A stretch of DNA of 16,321 nucleotides, from the NCBI GenBank assembly GCA_002071245.1, contig MWEV01000271.1, positions 1 to 16,321 of the forward strand, written 5' to 3'. Both the position numbers and the translations under genes were made by a program. Shown piece after piece: positions 5,523 through 15,300 of this stretch; within the stretch, counting starts at the first letter, position 1, and every line of letters starts with the position of its first letter. This DNA is from Deltaproteobacteria bacterium ADurb.Bin026 (GTDB taxonomy: Bacteria; Desulfobacterota; Syntrophorhabdia; Syntrophorhabdales; Syntrophorhabdaceae). Below the pieces are notes generated by a model. It made no database searches. It was given only the letters and a program-made list of their open reading frames with translations, and was not told where the DNA came from.

Positions 5523-8212
5523 TCATTTTCTTTCTTAAGATTCTCCAGGATCTCACACATGATATCGATGCCGGATCTAAGCTCGTCGTAATCATTCCAG
5601 ATCATTATCTCGTATTCATTTCCCGGCTTGTTGCTGCGACTGACGCACCTCACGAGCCCTCTTGCCTCTATATCATTTAACCTTCTCTGCAGCTCCATCG
5701 GGTGCATCCGGAAGTGCCTCCGGATATCCTTTGCATAGAACGACTTTGTCTTTAGCTCTTTTATATATTCTTTCAGGCTCTCGAAGAACTGCCGGGTCTT
5801 GCCGCTCAGCTCATCAGACTTTCTAAGCAGCACATCTCTTGAGAGGTAGTTTGCCCACTCCACATCTTCCAGCGTTGAGAGTAAAAAACTATTACCATCA
5901 TGATCGGTAACTCTCTTTCTCTGGTGTTGATTCCATAGAGTGATCGATTTGATGAGAGTTAGATAATGGTTCTTGGTTCTCATCTTTTTAAACACGTGCG
6001 GCGGAAGCTCTAGCTTTGGTGCAAAGGGTATTATAACCTCCACCGGTTCGATAAGCAGCTGACATACCTTTAAAAGATTAATGTTCTCATCGTATCTTTT
6101 AAAGTTTATAAGTCCCGCTGCAAGCTTTCCCTGGTACTCGAGCACCTGGCGTTCATGAGATGGGTTTTCTTCTACCTGAATAAGGAAGCTTCGATTTGCG
6201 TTATCCTCATAGATCTTGTCCCTGGTTGTTGCACCGGCAACGCATACCGGACCTTCTACATGCAGGTAAACCTGTTTGCTGTCGCCTGTTCTTGAGTTGG
6301 TTTTCGTGGAGAAGCGGCTTATCTCCTGATTGCTCATGAGTTCTCTTAAGGGGAGTAGAGCGCTATATGCCCCATCGAGATCTTCCTGCAGCAGGATCTT
6401 GTGTTTTAAAAAGTCTCTTGGAGTATAATAAAGAGTGTTCTCACTGAGTGATGTTGTTACATGGATATGCTGCCTTGGAACAGTCCCGGCCACTCCCTGC
6501 AGAAGGTATGTCTTGCCGCTGCCGGTGCTTCCCATGACGATGGCATGAAGAGGATTTTTAAAGAAGCGCGTCAGAAAGATAAAGAACAGAAGCGTGGCGC
6601 TGTCCTGCTCGCCGATCAGGCCGAGACTGCCAAAAAGCTTATAAGTGTTTTCCGTGAGATCCGGACTGTTTAAAAACTCTTTTGCCGCCTGCATCTGGAT
6701 ATGTCCAAAGAGATCCTTACTCTGTTTTTCTTTTACTTCCTCGCTCTTTCGTTTCTCCTCCCGCTTAACTGACCTGTAAATCTCAAGCTCTTTGGTAAGT
6801 CCTGTTATGGCCTCGCCGACTACCGTGCTGCTTATCTCAAGCTTTTCGGCTGCCTGTTTCACAAGTCTATCGCTCTGGCCGTTAGAATAAAGATCTGCCG
6901 TGTCCCGGAAGCTTGCGTACTCGTTTGTTTTAAGCTTAATGTGAAGCGTTATCCGGAGCCGGTTGACGGTGTGGATCTCTATTCCTCCCCAAAGAGTTAT
7001 CAGGAGAGTTTCTGTCTCGTAAATAAGGCAGTCCGGATTTACTTTTAATGTTCCCTTACTTTGAGATTCTGGCAGATTAATTGAAGTGGATCCCTGAACT
7101 TTTTTATTTTCAACTGAAGGTGTTTCAATTGAAAGAAAAAATGACTTGCGGTTTTCCAGAAGATGGGAGAAGATTTCGCTGTCATGTCCCTGGGCAAGGC
7201 TGTTGATGTCTTCTCCTTCAGGTGTATCAACCACTGTGATCAAAAGCTTTTCGCTGATCTGCTTTAATTCTCCTGCGATATTCTTTATGGCTGCTTTCCC
7301 TGCTTCGTCTCCATCGAAGAACAAAATTACTTCTTTGAGATCCTTCAGCTCTGTGATTGCTTTCCTGTGATCTTCAGTAAATCCATTGGTCCCGTAAAGA
7401 GCCAGGATTATAAAGTTCTTTGTGATCTCCGGGAGCTGCTGCAGGGTGGCTGCATCGATAACCGCTTCTGTCAGGATCAGCCGGGTGGTTTCTGCATCGG
7501 GATAACCCGGGTAAAGTCCCCGGTGATCTCCTTCCAGATAATGATGTTCGGGTTTCTCGGTATGCCTGCCGTACATGCTTACAATATTCTTCGATCTGTC
7601 AAGAAGCGGGAAAACGATACAGCCTTTAAAGCGTGTATAGTAGCTGTTATCCCTTCCAAACTTATCAAGTTTCAGAAGTCCTGCCTGAAGATAAAGCTGT
7701 TTTTGTTCCGGGGTGGTTTCTTTGATCTTATGAAGTGTTCCGGCATCAAAGCCGATAGAGAGTCTTTTATAATCGAGCCGGCGGGATTCGAGGTATTTGA
7801 TTGCATTCTCAGGTCTTTTGTTCAGGCTCCTTGCAAAGTGTGTGAAGGCTTCGGTTAATATTTCTGTCCGCTTGTCAGGAGTAAGTTCCTGGATAAATTT
7901 CTTTTCCGGAGCAAGTTTCGTATTCATGGGCCCGGGATCTCCTGTTACTCCCATCAGCCCCTGGGCCTTCAGGATCGCCTCATGTTTCGTGATCCCTTCT
8001 TTCCTCATTATAAAATCTACCTGGTCGCCGCTGCCTGCTGAGCAGTTACTGCTAAAGCATGTCCATGTTCCGGTCTCCGGGTAGACCTGGAAGCTGGGGG
8101 TTTTATCAGGGTGGAAGGGACAGCACAGGCGGTTGTTGCGATCAGGTTTCAGATGGTAGTGGCTGAGCACGTTTAATAGAGTAAGTCTCTGTTTGATCTC
8201 TGATATCTCCAT
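5456..8212 (-). CDS. CHC2 zinc-finger / Toprim / AAA+ primase-helicase-like protein
   Basis: 918 aa from the ATG at 8210-8212. Residues 31-57 form a DnaG-type CHC2 zinc finger (CPFHPDKTPSF, then C52 and C57, followed by AGSGD). A Toprim domain spans about 190-330 with the catalytic Glu in ILTEAVIDAATL (E249) and FFDGDEAGKAA (D300, D302). Together these make RNA primers. A charged linker (about 480-500) leads to a P-loop ATPase: Walker A GSTGSGKT (561-568), Walker B-like ILLQEDLDG (606-613), a sensor-like AGATTRD (659-665) and a basic NANRS loop. A winged helix follows near 825-885 (FYAKDIRRHF..ARGLVRCV). The fusion looks like replication proteins of small plasmids or phage satellites, so it probably starts replication of the mobile block. 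Residues 357-371 (SFFLSIETPSVENKK) are encoded by the repeated palindromic motif. It is transcribed divergently from the XRE regulator, and its start overlaps an operator-like repeat. Confidence 0.9.
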   Translation of the reverse strand: MEISEIKQRLTLLNVLSHYHLKPDRNNRLCCPFHPDKTPSFQVYPETGTWTCFSSNCSAGSGDQVDFIMRKEGITKHEAILKAQGLMGVTGDPGPMNTKLAPEKKFIQELTPDKRTEILTEAFTHFARSLNKRPENAIKYLESRRLDYKRLSIGFDAGTLHKIKETTPEQKQLYLQAGLLKLDKFGRDNSYYTRFKGCIVFPLLDRSKNIVSMYGRHTEKPEHHYLEGDHRGLYPGYPDAETTRLILTEAVIDAATLQQLPEITKNFIILALYGTNGFTEDHRKAITELKDLKEVILFFDGDEAGKAAIKNIAGELKQISEKLLITVVDTPEGEDINSLAQGHDSEIFSHLLENRKSFFLSIETPSVENKKVQGSTSINLPESQSKGTLKVNPDCLIYETETLLITLWGGIEIHTVNRLRITLHIKLKTNEYASFRDTADLYSNGQSDRLVKQAAEKLEISSTVVGEAITGLTKELEIYRSVKREEKRKSEEVKEKQSKDLFGHIQMQAAKEFLNSPDLTENTYKLFGSLGLIGEQDSATLLFFIFLTRFFKNPLHAIVMGSTGSGKTYLLQGVAGTVPRQHIHVTTSLSENTLYYTPRDFLKHKILLQEDLDGAYSALLPLRELMSNQEISRFSTKTNSRTGDSKQVYLHVEGPVCVAGATTRDKIYEDNANRSFLIQVEENPSHERQVLEYQGKLAAGLINFKRYDENINLLKVCQLLIEPVEVIIPFAPKLELPPHVFKKMRTKNHYLTLIKSITLWNQHQRKRVTDHDGNSFLLSTLEDVEWANYLSRDVLLRKSDELSGKTRQFFESLKEYIKELKTKSFYAKDIRRHFRMHPMELQRRLNDIEARGLVRCVSRSNKPGNEYEIMIWNDYDELRSGIDIMCEILENLKKENESSHDLHTTFTSPVVKVENATR
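7107..7141 (+). repeat. Double palindromic motif, copy 4 (inside the primase gene)
   Basis: TTTTCAACTGAAGG-TG-TTTCAATTGAAAG plus an A-run; 33 of 35 positions match 2420-2454. It lies in the coding sequence of the linker between the Toprim and ATPase parts, in frame, so a mobile or recombination motif appears to be tolerated inside the protein. Confidence 0.75.
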
Positions 8213-8304
8213 TGTTGATAACTTTCGTGATACAATTCTGTATTACAATAATACAAACATGTTTTGTATGATAATACCTAAATGTATTCTGACTTATCAA
8301 CAAT
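8211..8304. promoter_or_regulatory. Divergent control region with paired operator-like repeats
   Basis: A perfect 11-bp inverted repeat, ATTGTTGATAA (8211-8221) and TTATCAACAAT (8294-8304), brackets the control region. The first copy overlaps the primase start codon. Between them are an imperfect palindrome ATACAAACATGTTTTGTAT (about 8251-8269) and TACA-ATTC-TGTA (about 8231-8242). The gap between the divergent XRE and primase genes is about 164 bp and very AT-rich. XRE regulators of mobile elements usually repress their divergent replication operon from such sites. I cannot fix the promoter positions. Confidence 0.6.
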
Positions 8305-8376
8305 GTTATAAACATTATTAATAATTGCTATTTTTGATACATTATTGATTTGTCTATAACTAATTAATTATACAAC

Positions 8377-8724
8377 ATGGGTATCAGCGAACGTATAAAG
8401 GAGCTCCGTACATCAAAAAAGCTTACTCAGTCTGCCCTGGCCGCAGAAGTAGGATTAACTTATGTGCAGATCGGAAGATATGAGACCAGCAAATCAGCTC
8501 CTTCGGCTGAAGTGCTGCAAAAGCTCGCTGCAGCTCTCAACACAACGACCGATTATCTCATGAATGGAAGTAACGATGAAGTGGTTTCTGCTCAGCTTAC
8601 TGACAAGGAGCTGCTGTCACAATTCCGAGAAGTAGAAAAACTCGATCAGCAGGATAAGCATCTGATCAAGACCTTCATCGATGCATTCCTGACTAAGAGG
8701 AAGATTCAACAGCTTGCATCATAA
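8377..8724 (+). CDS. XRE-family helix-turn-helix transcriptional regulator
   Basis: 115 aa from the ATG at 8377. Residues 5-62 are a Cro/CI-type HTH_3 domain (ISERIKELRTSKKLTQSALA, then the recognition helix around LTYVQIGRYETSKSAPS, then VLQKLAAALNTTTDYLMNG). The remaining roughly 50 residues (ELLSQFREVEKLDQQDKHLIK...) are helical and charged and probably mediate dimerisation. No protease (LexA/CI-type Ser-Lys) domain is present, so it would not be cleaved in an SOS-type response. It is the only plus-strand gene of the mobile block and diverges from the primase gene. The operator-like repeats between them suggest it represses the primase-recombinase operon and itself. A terminator follows directly. 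An antitoxin role is possible but no toxin gene is adjacent on its strand. Confidence 0.9.
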   Translation: MGISERIKELRTSKKLTQSALAAEVGLTYVQIGRYETSKSAPSAEVLQKLAAALNTTTDYLMNGSNDEVVSAQLTDKELLSQFREVEKLDQQDKHLIKTFIDAFLTKRKIQQLAS

Positions 8725-8729
8725 TGAAA

Positions 8730-8756
8730 AAGCCCCGGAAGAACCGAGGCTTCTTC
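8730..8756 (+). terminator. Terminator between the XRE gene and the convergent immunity gene
   Basis: Stem AAGCC-C-CGG (8730-8738) with CCG-A-GGCTT (8744-8752), one mismatch, 5-nt loop, followed by T-rich TTCTTCAT. It starts a few bases after the XRE stop and lies between two convergent genes, so it may serve both. It also marks the right edge of the non-Rhs block. Confidence 0.7.
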
Positions 8757-8763
8757 ATATTCA

Positions 8764-9294
8764 TTATTTCAATTTTTGATGTGCAATTTTATATTTCAAT
8801 TCATACGAGGACGGTAATCTCTGTCTATCTGTTTTGTCCAAATAGTTTATGAAATCCTTGTAATTACCTTCTTCCCAAGCTTTATTAGCAGCATCTAAGT
8901 TTTGTTTGTCTATCAATTCCGTTGTATATTCATTACTCACTTTATCAACATATTTTTCTACTTTTTTCAAAGCATCGGTATTTCCAGCTATCAATGCATT
9001 TCCTTCTGCTGCAAAAAAAGCGACTAGGTTATTTACAAAAGCTTCAGGCGTTACATAATCAATTTTTAATGCAGAATTAAAAACACCTCTCAGAACATTT
9101 TCATTAAGAGGATATAAAGAACTCTCCTTACTTCCTATATAAATAGAGTTGGATGCCTCTCTCTCATCTCGGCTCACAGTAATTACCAAGTTACCCATTT
9201 TAATTTTCACATAATTTCTAAACTGTTCGACAACATGAACATTTTTCTGAAAAATCAGATCAAATCTCTCTATTACAAGTTTATTAAATTCCAT
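8764..9294 (-). CDS. Putative immunity protein for the main Rhs toxin tip
   Basis: I prefer the ATG at 9292-9294 (MEFNKLVIERFDLIFQKN..., 176 aa), 11 bp after the Rhs stop and preceded by a purine-rich AAAAGAG. An in-frame GTG at 9322-9324 would give 186 aa and a 19-bp overlap with the Rhs gene. The protein is soluble-looking, with no signal peptide or membrane segment. It has an alternating charged N-terminal half (VKIKMGNLVITVSRDERE) and a helical C-terminal half (DALKKVEKYVDKVSNEY, LDAANKAWEEGNYKDFINYL, the latter TPR-like). I recognise no named family. Its place directly after the variable tip of a full-length Rhs gene is the standard position of the cognate immunity gene; the role is inferred from that. 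The cytoplasmic character suggests a cytoplasmic toxin target. Confidence 0.7.
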   Translation of the reverse strand: MEFNKLVIERFDLIFQKNVHVVEQFRNYVKIKMGNLVITVSRDEREASNSIYIGSKESSLYPLNENVLRGVFNSALKIDYVTPEAFVNNLVAFFAAEGNALIAGNTDALKKVEKYVDKVSNEYTTELIDKQNLDAANKAWEEGNYKDFINYLDKTDRQRLPSSYELKYKIAHQKLK

Positions 9295-9305
9295 AACTCT
9301 TTTAT

Positions 9306-12300
9306 CTAAAATGGTGGCATCCACGCTCCCATACCGGGATTATATATCCAACCCCGGGTTTGTAAAACATATCTCTCTGCATTTAAGAAACCTCCTGTTG
9401 GAATTAAGCTACCATTTGTTAACCTGTATGAATCAAAAATTGGCATCCCTAGCTTCATTTCGCTTCGTAGAGCCCCATAATTAGCCTTCCAATTCAATTT
9501 GGGCGTCCCCATGTTGGGAAGATGCAACATATAGTCCCCAATTTTCCAGCCTGTAGGTTTACTTGTTTGTGCTGCTCCCCATTTAAACAGATTAAGACCA
9601 CCTCGCATACCTGATTCAGCTGTTTTTGCAAAAGACGATCTTAATAAACCTACTTCAGCACCACCAAGAAATCCAATAGCAAACTCAAGAACACCGGCAC
9701 AAATTTTTCCAGTCATATCTGCTACCCAACCAACATTACTTGGAGCAGAATTCATACTAACCGGCAGGTTCCAGGACTGATCAATATCCATGTCCCAGTT
9801 CGCTTTCGTGCCATCAGTATAATATACCCATCCTATATGCTGGTATGGATTACTTCTGGTTCCCGTTATTGTCATCCAGTCTATTTGTACTCCAGCAGGG
9901 ATAATATATTCAACTAACACTTCCCTAAATGGTACTTCTTTACCATAGGCGTTATAGTAAGTATTTGTTGATGCATTATAGGAATAGGATCCCGAGCTGA
10001 GTGCTTGCCCGGAAGAACCGAAGAACGCACCAGCGTCATCGTTCCAGGCATAATAATTTCCACGATACCAGAATCCTTCTCCTTCATGATTATAGGTCTG
10101 TTGCAGTGTCTGCAAGTAGGTGTATCCTGACGGATCAGTATATTTCAGAGGATTATTGAGGCAATAACTGTATCCGTTAATACTCTGAGAATTATCCACA
10201 GCCTGAACAATCGGGTCAACCGACAGAAACCTCCCCAGAACCGGATCATACATCCGCCCGTTCATGTTAATAAGGCCGAACTTATCAAGATGTTCATGAC
10301 CGGTATAACCTCTTTCGATAAGATTGGGGGCGGGAACATTGGCATAGGTCCAGTTGGTTGGATGCCTTCTTCGCCCCCATGCATCATACGAAAATTGTTC
10401 GGCATATGTTCCGCCGGCATTCATAAGACCAATTATTGATCCAAGATAATCAGTTTCCGCAAAATATGTGGTTACATTCTGTCCCTGTTTTATCAATACG
10501 GCCTCCAGACCATACGGACTGCCTATGTAATGAATCTGTTTTACCACTGTTGAGGTACTGTCTTTTTCATATCCCGGTGAGAAATACTTCGTTCTGACAG
10601 ACTGGTTCCCGGTGAGGATTGTCTTGATACGCATATTATCCGGCCCGTACATAATCTGAAGGGCATTGGAACCCTGAGTTATGCCTGATGTCAGGTTAAA
10701 GGCATTGTATGTGATTGTGTCGAGAGCATTGGCGCAACTTCCCGTGAGGTTTGTAACTGCATTCTTTCTGCCCGGGTCATAGGTATAAGTTCCTAAATCA
10801 GTTTTATAACTGATATTGCCATTGGTCAGATAGTTGCATGAAATTACCGGGTTTTGCCCAACCTGACTTGTAAGAAGCCTGTCCATATTATCATATGTAA
10901 AGGATTCACTTAGTAATGTACTGCCGGGCTTCTGAAAGGTTCGGTTAGTCAGGTTACCAGTATAATTGTTGAAAATGAATCTCTGAGTTGATGATCCCGT
11001 ACGTATGCTGTCAACATATCCACGAGTAGTGTATCCGATGATCTTTGTGAGGCCGGCTGTTCCCAGTGACATATTCACTGGCTGCCCGGATGAGTTTACT
11101 GTGTTGACCTTCCACAGAGTTGAACCCGCATACTTGATTTCATTGAGATATCCATCCGCATTATAAAGATTGGTGATTGATATACCAGAGGGATAGGTAA
11201 TAACTGAATCGCGGCCCCATGTGTCATATTTAAATTCTGTCACCAGACTCTGGTCTCCGGTGATTGTTTCTGTCAGACTTGTCATCCTGCCATAGCTGTC
11301 ATAAAGATAAACATTGGACACTCCATTAGGCCCGGTGATACTCTGGATCTGGCCTATACCATTGCCTGACGGAACGTACACATAATTAATTGTCCCCTCA
11401 GATGTTGTAACTGAACTGAGCTGTCCAAGTTTATTATATTGAAATGTAGTATTTCCATTGGCATCATGTTGTTTTATCAATTCTCCCAGATCATTATAAT
11501 AGTATGCAGTGGTTCCGGAATTGGGATTTGTGACAGAGGTTTGTCTGCCAATGTTATCATAGGTCATTGATATCGTAGTGCCAGCTGAAACGATGCTTTT
11601 TATCTGGCCGTTGCTGTGATAAGAGTATGTTATGATGTTGTTGTTATTCTCTGTTACCTGGACTACATTTCCGGCCGGATTCACTTTTGTAGTCTTTGTC
11701 TGGCCGGCTGGATTAGTGACCGTCGTAGAGGCAAGGCTATAAGAAAATGAAGTCTTTAAACCATTGTTCCATATTGTAGAATCCCTGCCAAACACATCAT
11801 AGTAATAAGAGGTCCATTTCAGTGTTTCCCCTGAGTAGTATGGCCATGAGGTTCTTTTAAGTGTGCCATCATCATTGTATTCCTTTGTCTGATATATTTG
11901 TTGATTCAACCCGTCTTTTACAGATAAGATCTCGCGGCCCAGCACATCGTAGTAGACGTATTGGTCCGGTAACCCGGGTGAAGCTGACCCCGGTTTAACC
12001 ACATTGTAGTATAATGAGTTCTGACCACCTGTCATGCTTTGGTCCCAGCCAAGTAATGATAGTATTACTTTTCCCCGAGGGTTAATTGTTGAGAAAAGCC
12101 TTCCAAATCCATCATATTGGTAAGTTGTGGTATTATGGTCAATCCCTGTTTCTGATTTTAAATTACCCGTGCCTGGTTCATAGGTTCTAGTGATATTCTG
12201 CTGAAGTGGATTTGTTATTATGTTAACAAACCTCGATTTGCTGTCATATTGGAAATTGGTTTCCCGTGGCTCAACAGAATCGGCCGAAACAATTACTTTT

Positions 12301-15300
12301 TGAGGCAGTCCAAAAGGATTGAACTGGGAATAGGTTTTTGTTACCTTGTAGTTTGTGGTTGAATCCGAAACCTCTGAAGTTAACCGGCCCAAAGGGTCAT
12401 ACCTGTAGTTCATTTGTCTGGTGAATACAGGTTCATCTTTATATGTAGATGTCGCGATTGATTTTTCCACTTTATTTGCTATACCATAATTTCCATAAAT
12501 ACCATAAGTATTTGCAAGAGTCTGGTAAACTATGGTTGTGTATCCTTCCCTTAAGGTAGTATTCTGGCTTTCAAGATTTCCGTTGATGTCAACCACATTG
12601 TTGGTAATTCGATAAAAATCGGTGAGGTTGTCGTACGTAAAACTCTGCTGAATGTAAGGAAGTACTCTGTTATTACCATAATCTCTGTGAGAATAAGCGA
12701 CCTGGGTCTGTGAGATCTGCTGCCCCTCAGCTCTGGCAATAGTTGTCTTGTTTAAATACCTGAAAAAATGATCGTGATCATATGAATATTCATCAGTCGT
12801 GGAGAAAGCCAAAGCTTCATCGGTTCTTTTTATCTTCCTGAATCCCAAAGATCCTTTGCCCCGCCTATGGATTTTGTAACCCTCATAGGTATAGTTCGTT
12901 GTTGTTGTTCCGGAGCCAATGCCATTTGACTGAATTATTGAGGAAACAGCATAATATGGGCCGCTATAATCAATTACAGGGAATAGCGCATTATTATCTT
13001 TTGTATATACTCCTGCGTTTAACCGGGTAAAATAAATCTGTGTTTTATGATTGAACCCATTAGCAATGCAATTGATCAGATGCCTCATCTCATTTTTATG
13101 AAACAGAGAGATGTTGACATAATTAGTCGTTAAGGAATTATCATAGTAGAACATATCCTTTTTACCATCACCGTTGAAATCAACGATGCTAAAATAGTTC
13201 TGTTTGATGATTGATTTTGGGAAAGTGCTGGTTTCACTCATGAAATTACCTCCTCCACGGCTGTAATAAATTTTCATTTTAGAGGCAGGGGAATAGAGGT
13301 ACATTTCAAGTATATCATCCTTCTGATCACCGTTAAAATCTCCAATGAAATAGTTGTTATTGTCTGCTGATGCATCAGGATCGGTATTTATCAATCCAGA
13401 AGGAGCACTATAAAGAGCTAATGATGTACCTGTAGACATCTTCAGAGACCAGCCATTATCACTCCTCCATGATAAAAAGTCAGTTTTTTTATCTCCGTTA
13501 AAATCTCCCAAAAACAGTCTGTCATTTATTGTAGGGAAAGTTGAAGATGAGTATATTGTTGTTAACTGGCTGGTTGAAGAGCTATATTCATAAATAGTGC
13601 TTGTTGAATTCTTTATGACTAATAAGTCTTTTTTACCATTACCATTGAAATCAAGTATACGGATGTCATTGGGGAAATTAAAATCCGGATAACTCGAACA
13701 TGTTACACCTATGATACTATAAATATTCTTTGAGGAGGTAATTGCAATATTATCCTCTTTCCCGTCACCGTCCAGATCAGCAGAAATTATTGATAAATCA
13801 ATAGGAGCATTGTAAAATTCAAGATCGTAGCTGCTGCTTCCCCGGACAAGACCTGTTGTACCATTATCATAATAATAAAGGTATTTCACATTGTAGGTAT
13901 AGCACAAATCCCAACATGTATCTGCCGGTGGACGCGGTAAGGCTGAAATGATGTTTTCTTCAGCGTTTTTTTCATTGGCTTTGCTTAAGCTCTCATCACA
14001 GGGATGAGGATTGCACTGGTATGGAATCGTCTCCAGTTTTCTCCAGTATATATCGTCTCTGCCATTGCCGTCAACATCCTTTACAAAGAATCCCTTGAAG
14101 GTAGGATCCAGATACCCTTCATTTTTGTATACAAAATTATTTCCGGCAGAGGAGGCATAGTAGAGCTTCCATTTGTCCGAAGTAGTATAACCCGTCTTTT
14201 TCTCAGTTACAACAAAGTCTGTTCTTCCATCGCCGTTGAAATCACCTGTGTAGTATATGTTCTTCTTGGAGTTATTGAAAAGGTCGCTGCACTGGAATGC
14301 CGTGGTTGTTGATCCCCAGCCAATTATTGTTGAATTCAGATATGTGCCATCAGATCCGTATTCTGTTATCTGGTTTAACCGGGAGCCTATGTCATAAGTA
14401 CTTTCATACGTATATCTAAACTGGTACTCACGAACAAGTGTATCTCCTTCCCTTTCCATTCTGATGGATGATAATAGCTTTGTGGCAGGTATCTGACTTC
14501 CTCCGACATATTGAATATTATTATCAGTTCTTGGATTGGAGTAATAATTGAATTTTAGTGAGTTATACGCAGTGTTGAGCCCTGCTTGCGTGTTTGTAGT
14601 GTATTCGATTCTTGATATATATGATTCACCATTAACCTCATTATAGATGTATTTCATGGTGTTACCACTGGCATCAGCTACCTTGTTCAGCCGCCACATA
14701 TACACAGTCGAGCTTCCATAGGCCTCAACTTTTGAATCTGAAGTATTACCGTACTCAAGTGTTTTCCCATCCTTTGTTCGAACCTCAAACCAGCTGGGTC
14801 CGGTTCCTGCAACACCATGAGCTATTACTTTTACAAATGTTTCCAGCTCTGTATGGTATTCAGAGTTATCGGCTCCATAATTATGTGACGAGGTCAGAAT
14901 AAGTCTGTTGCTGTCAAGAGCAAATCGGTCTGTATTCTGTAGCGTGACACCAACTACATTATTGTCGTTATAATAATTTTGAGGAACACGGTGGATTTCG
15001 GATAAACCAGCTATACTCCAGCCTATTCCAAGAATCCCATCTTTAATCTGGCTGTTATAAATGATGGATATATCAGGTTGCATGCCTGCCGAACCCGGAG
15101 AGGTAAATACAGGTATAACATATGTGGCAGCACCCAGGAAATTTACGCTTATGACCCCTGGCAAAGTGCCAACCTTTGCATCTACCTTATCCAAGGTTCT
15201 CGAGTATGGACTAACATATGTAAAATATTGACCAGATGCAATATTGCTGATAGAAAACCACAACAACATTATATCCGTGAAAATGCCTTTCATTCTTCTC

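Noticed and set aside
2340..8755. Retron, diversity-generating or group II intron system
   Set aside because: No reverse transcriptase or maturase is encoded anywhere in the window.
10380..12420. Repeated Tyr/Gly-Arg codon patterns as a DNA-level tandem repeat
   Set aside because: These are diverged protein-level YD repeats of the Rhs gene, not nucleotide repeats.
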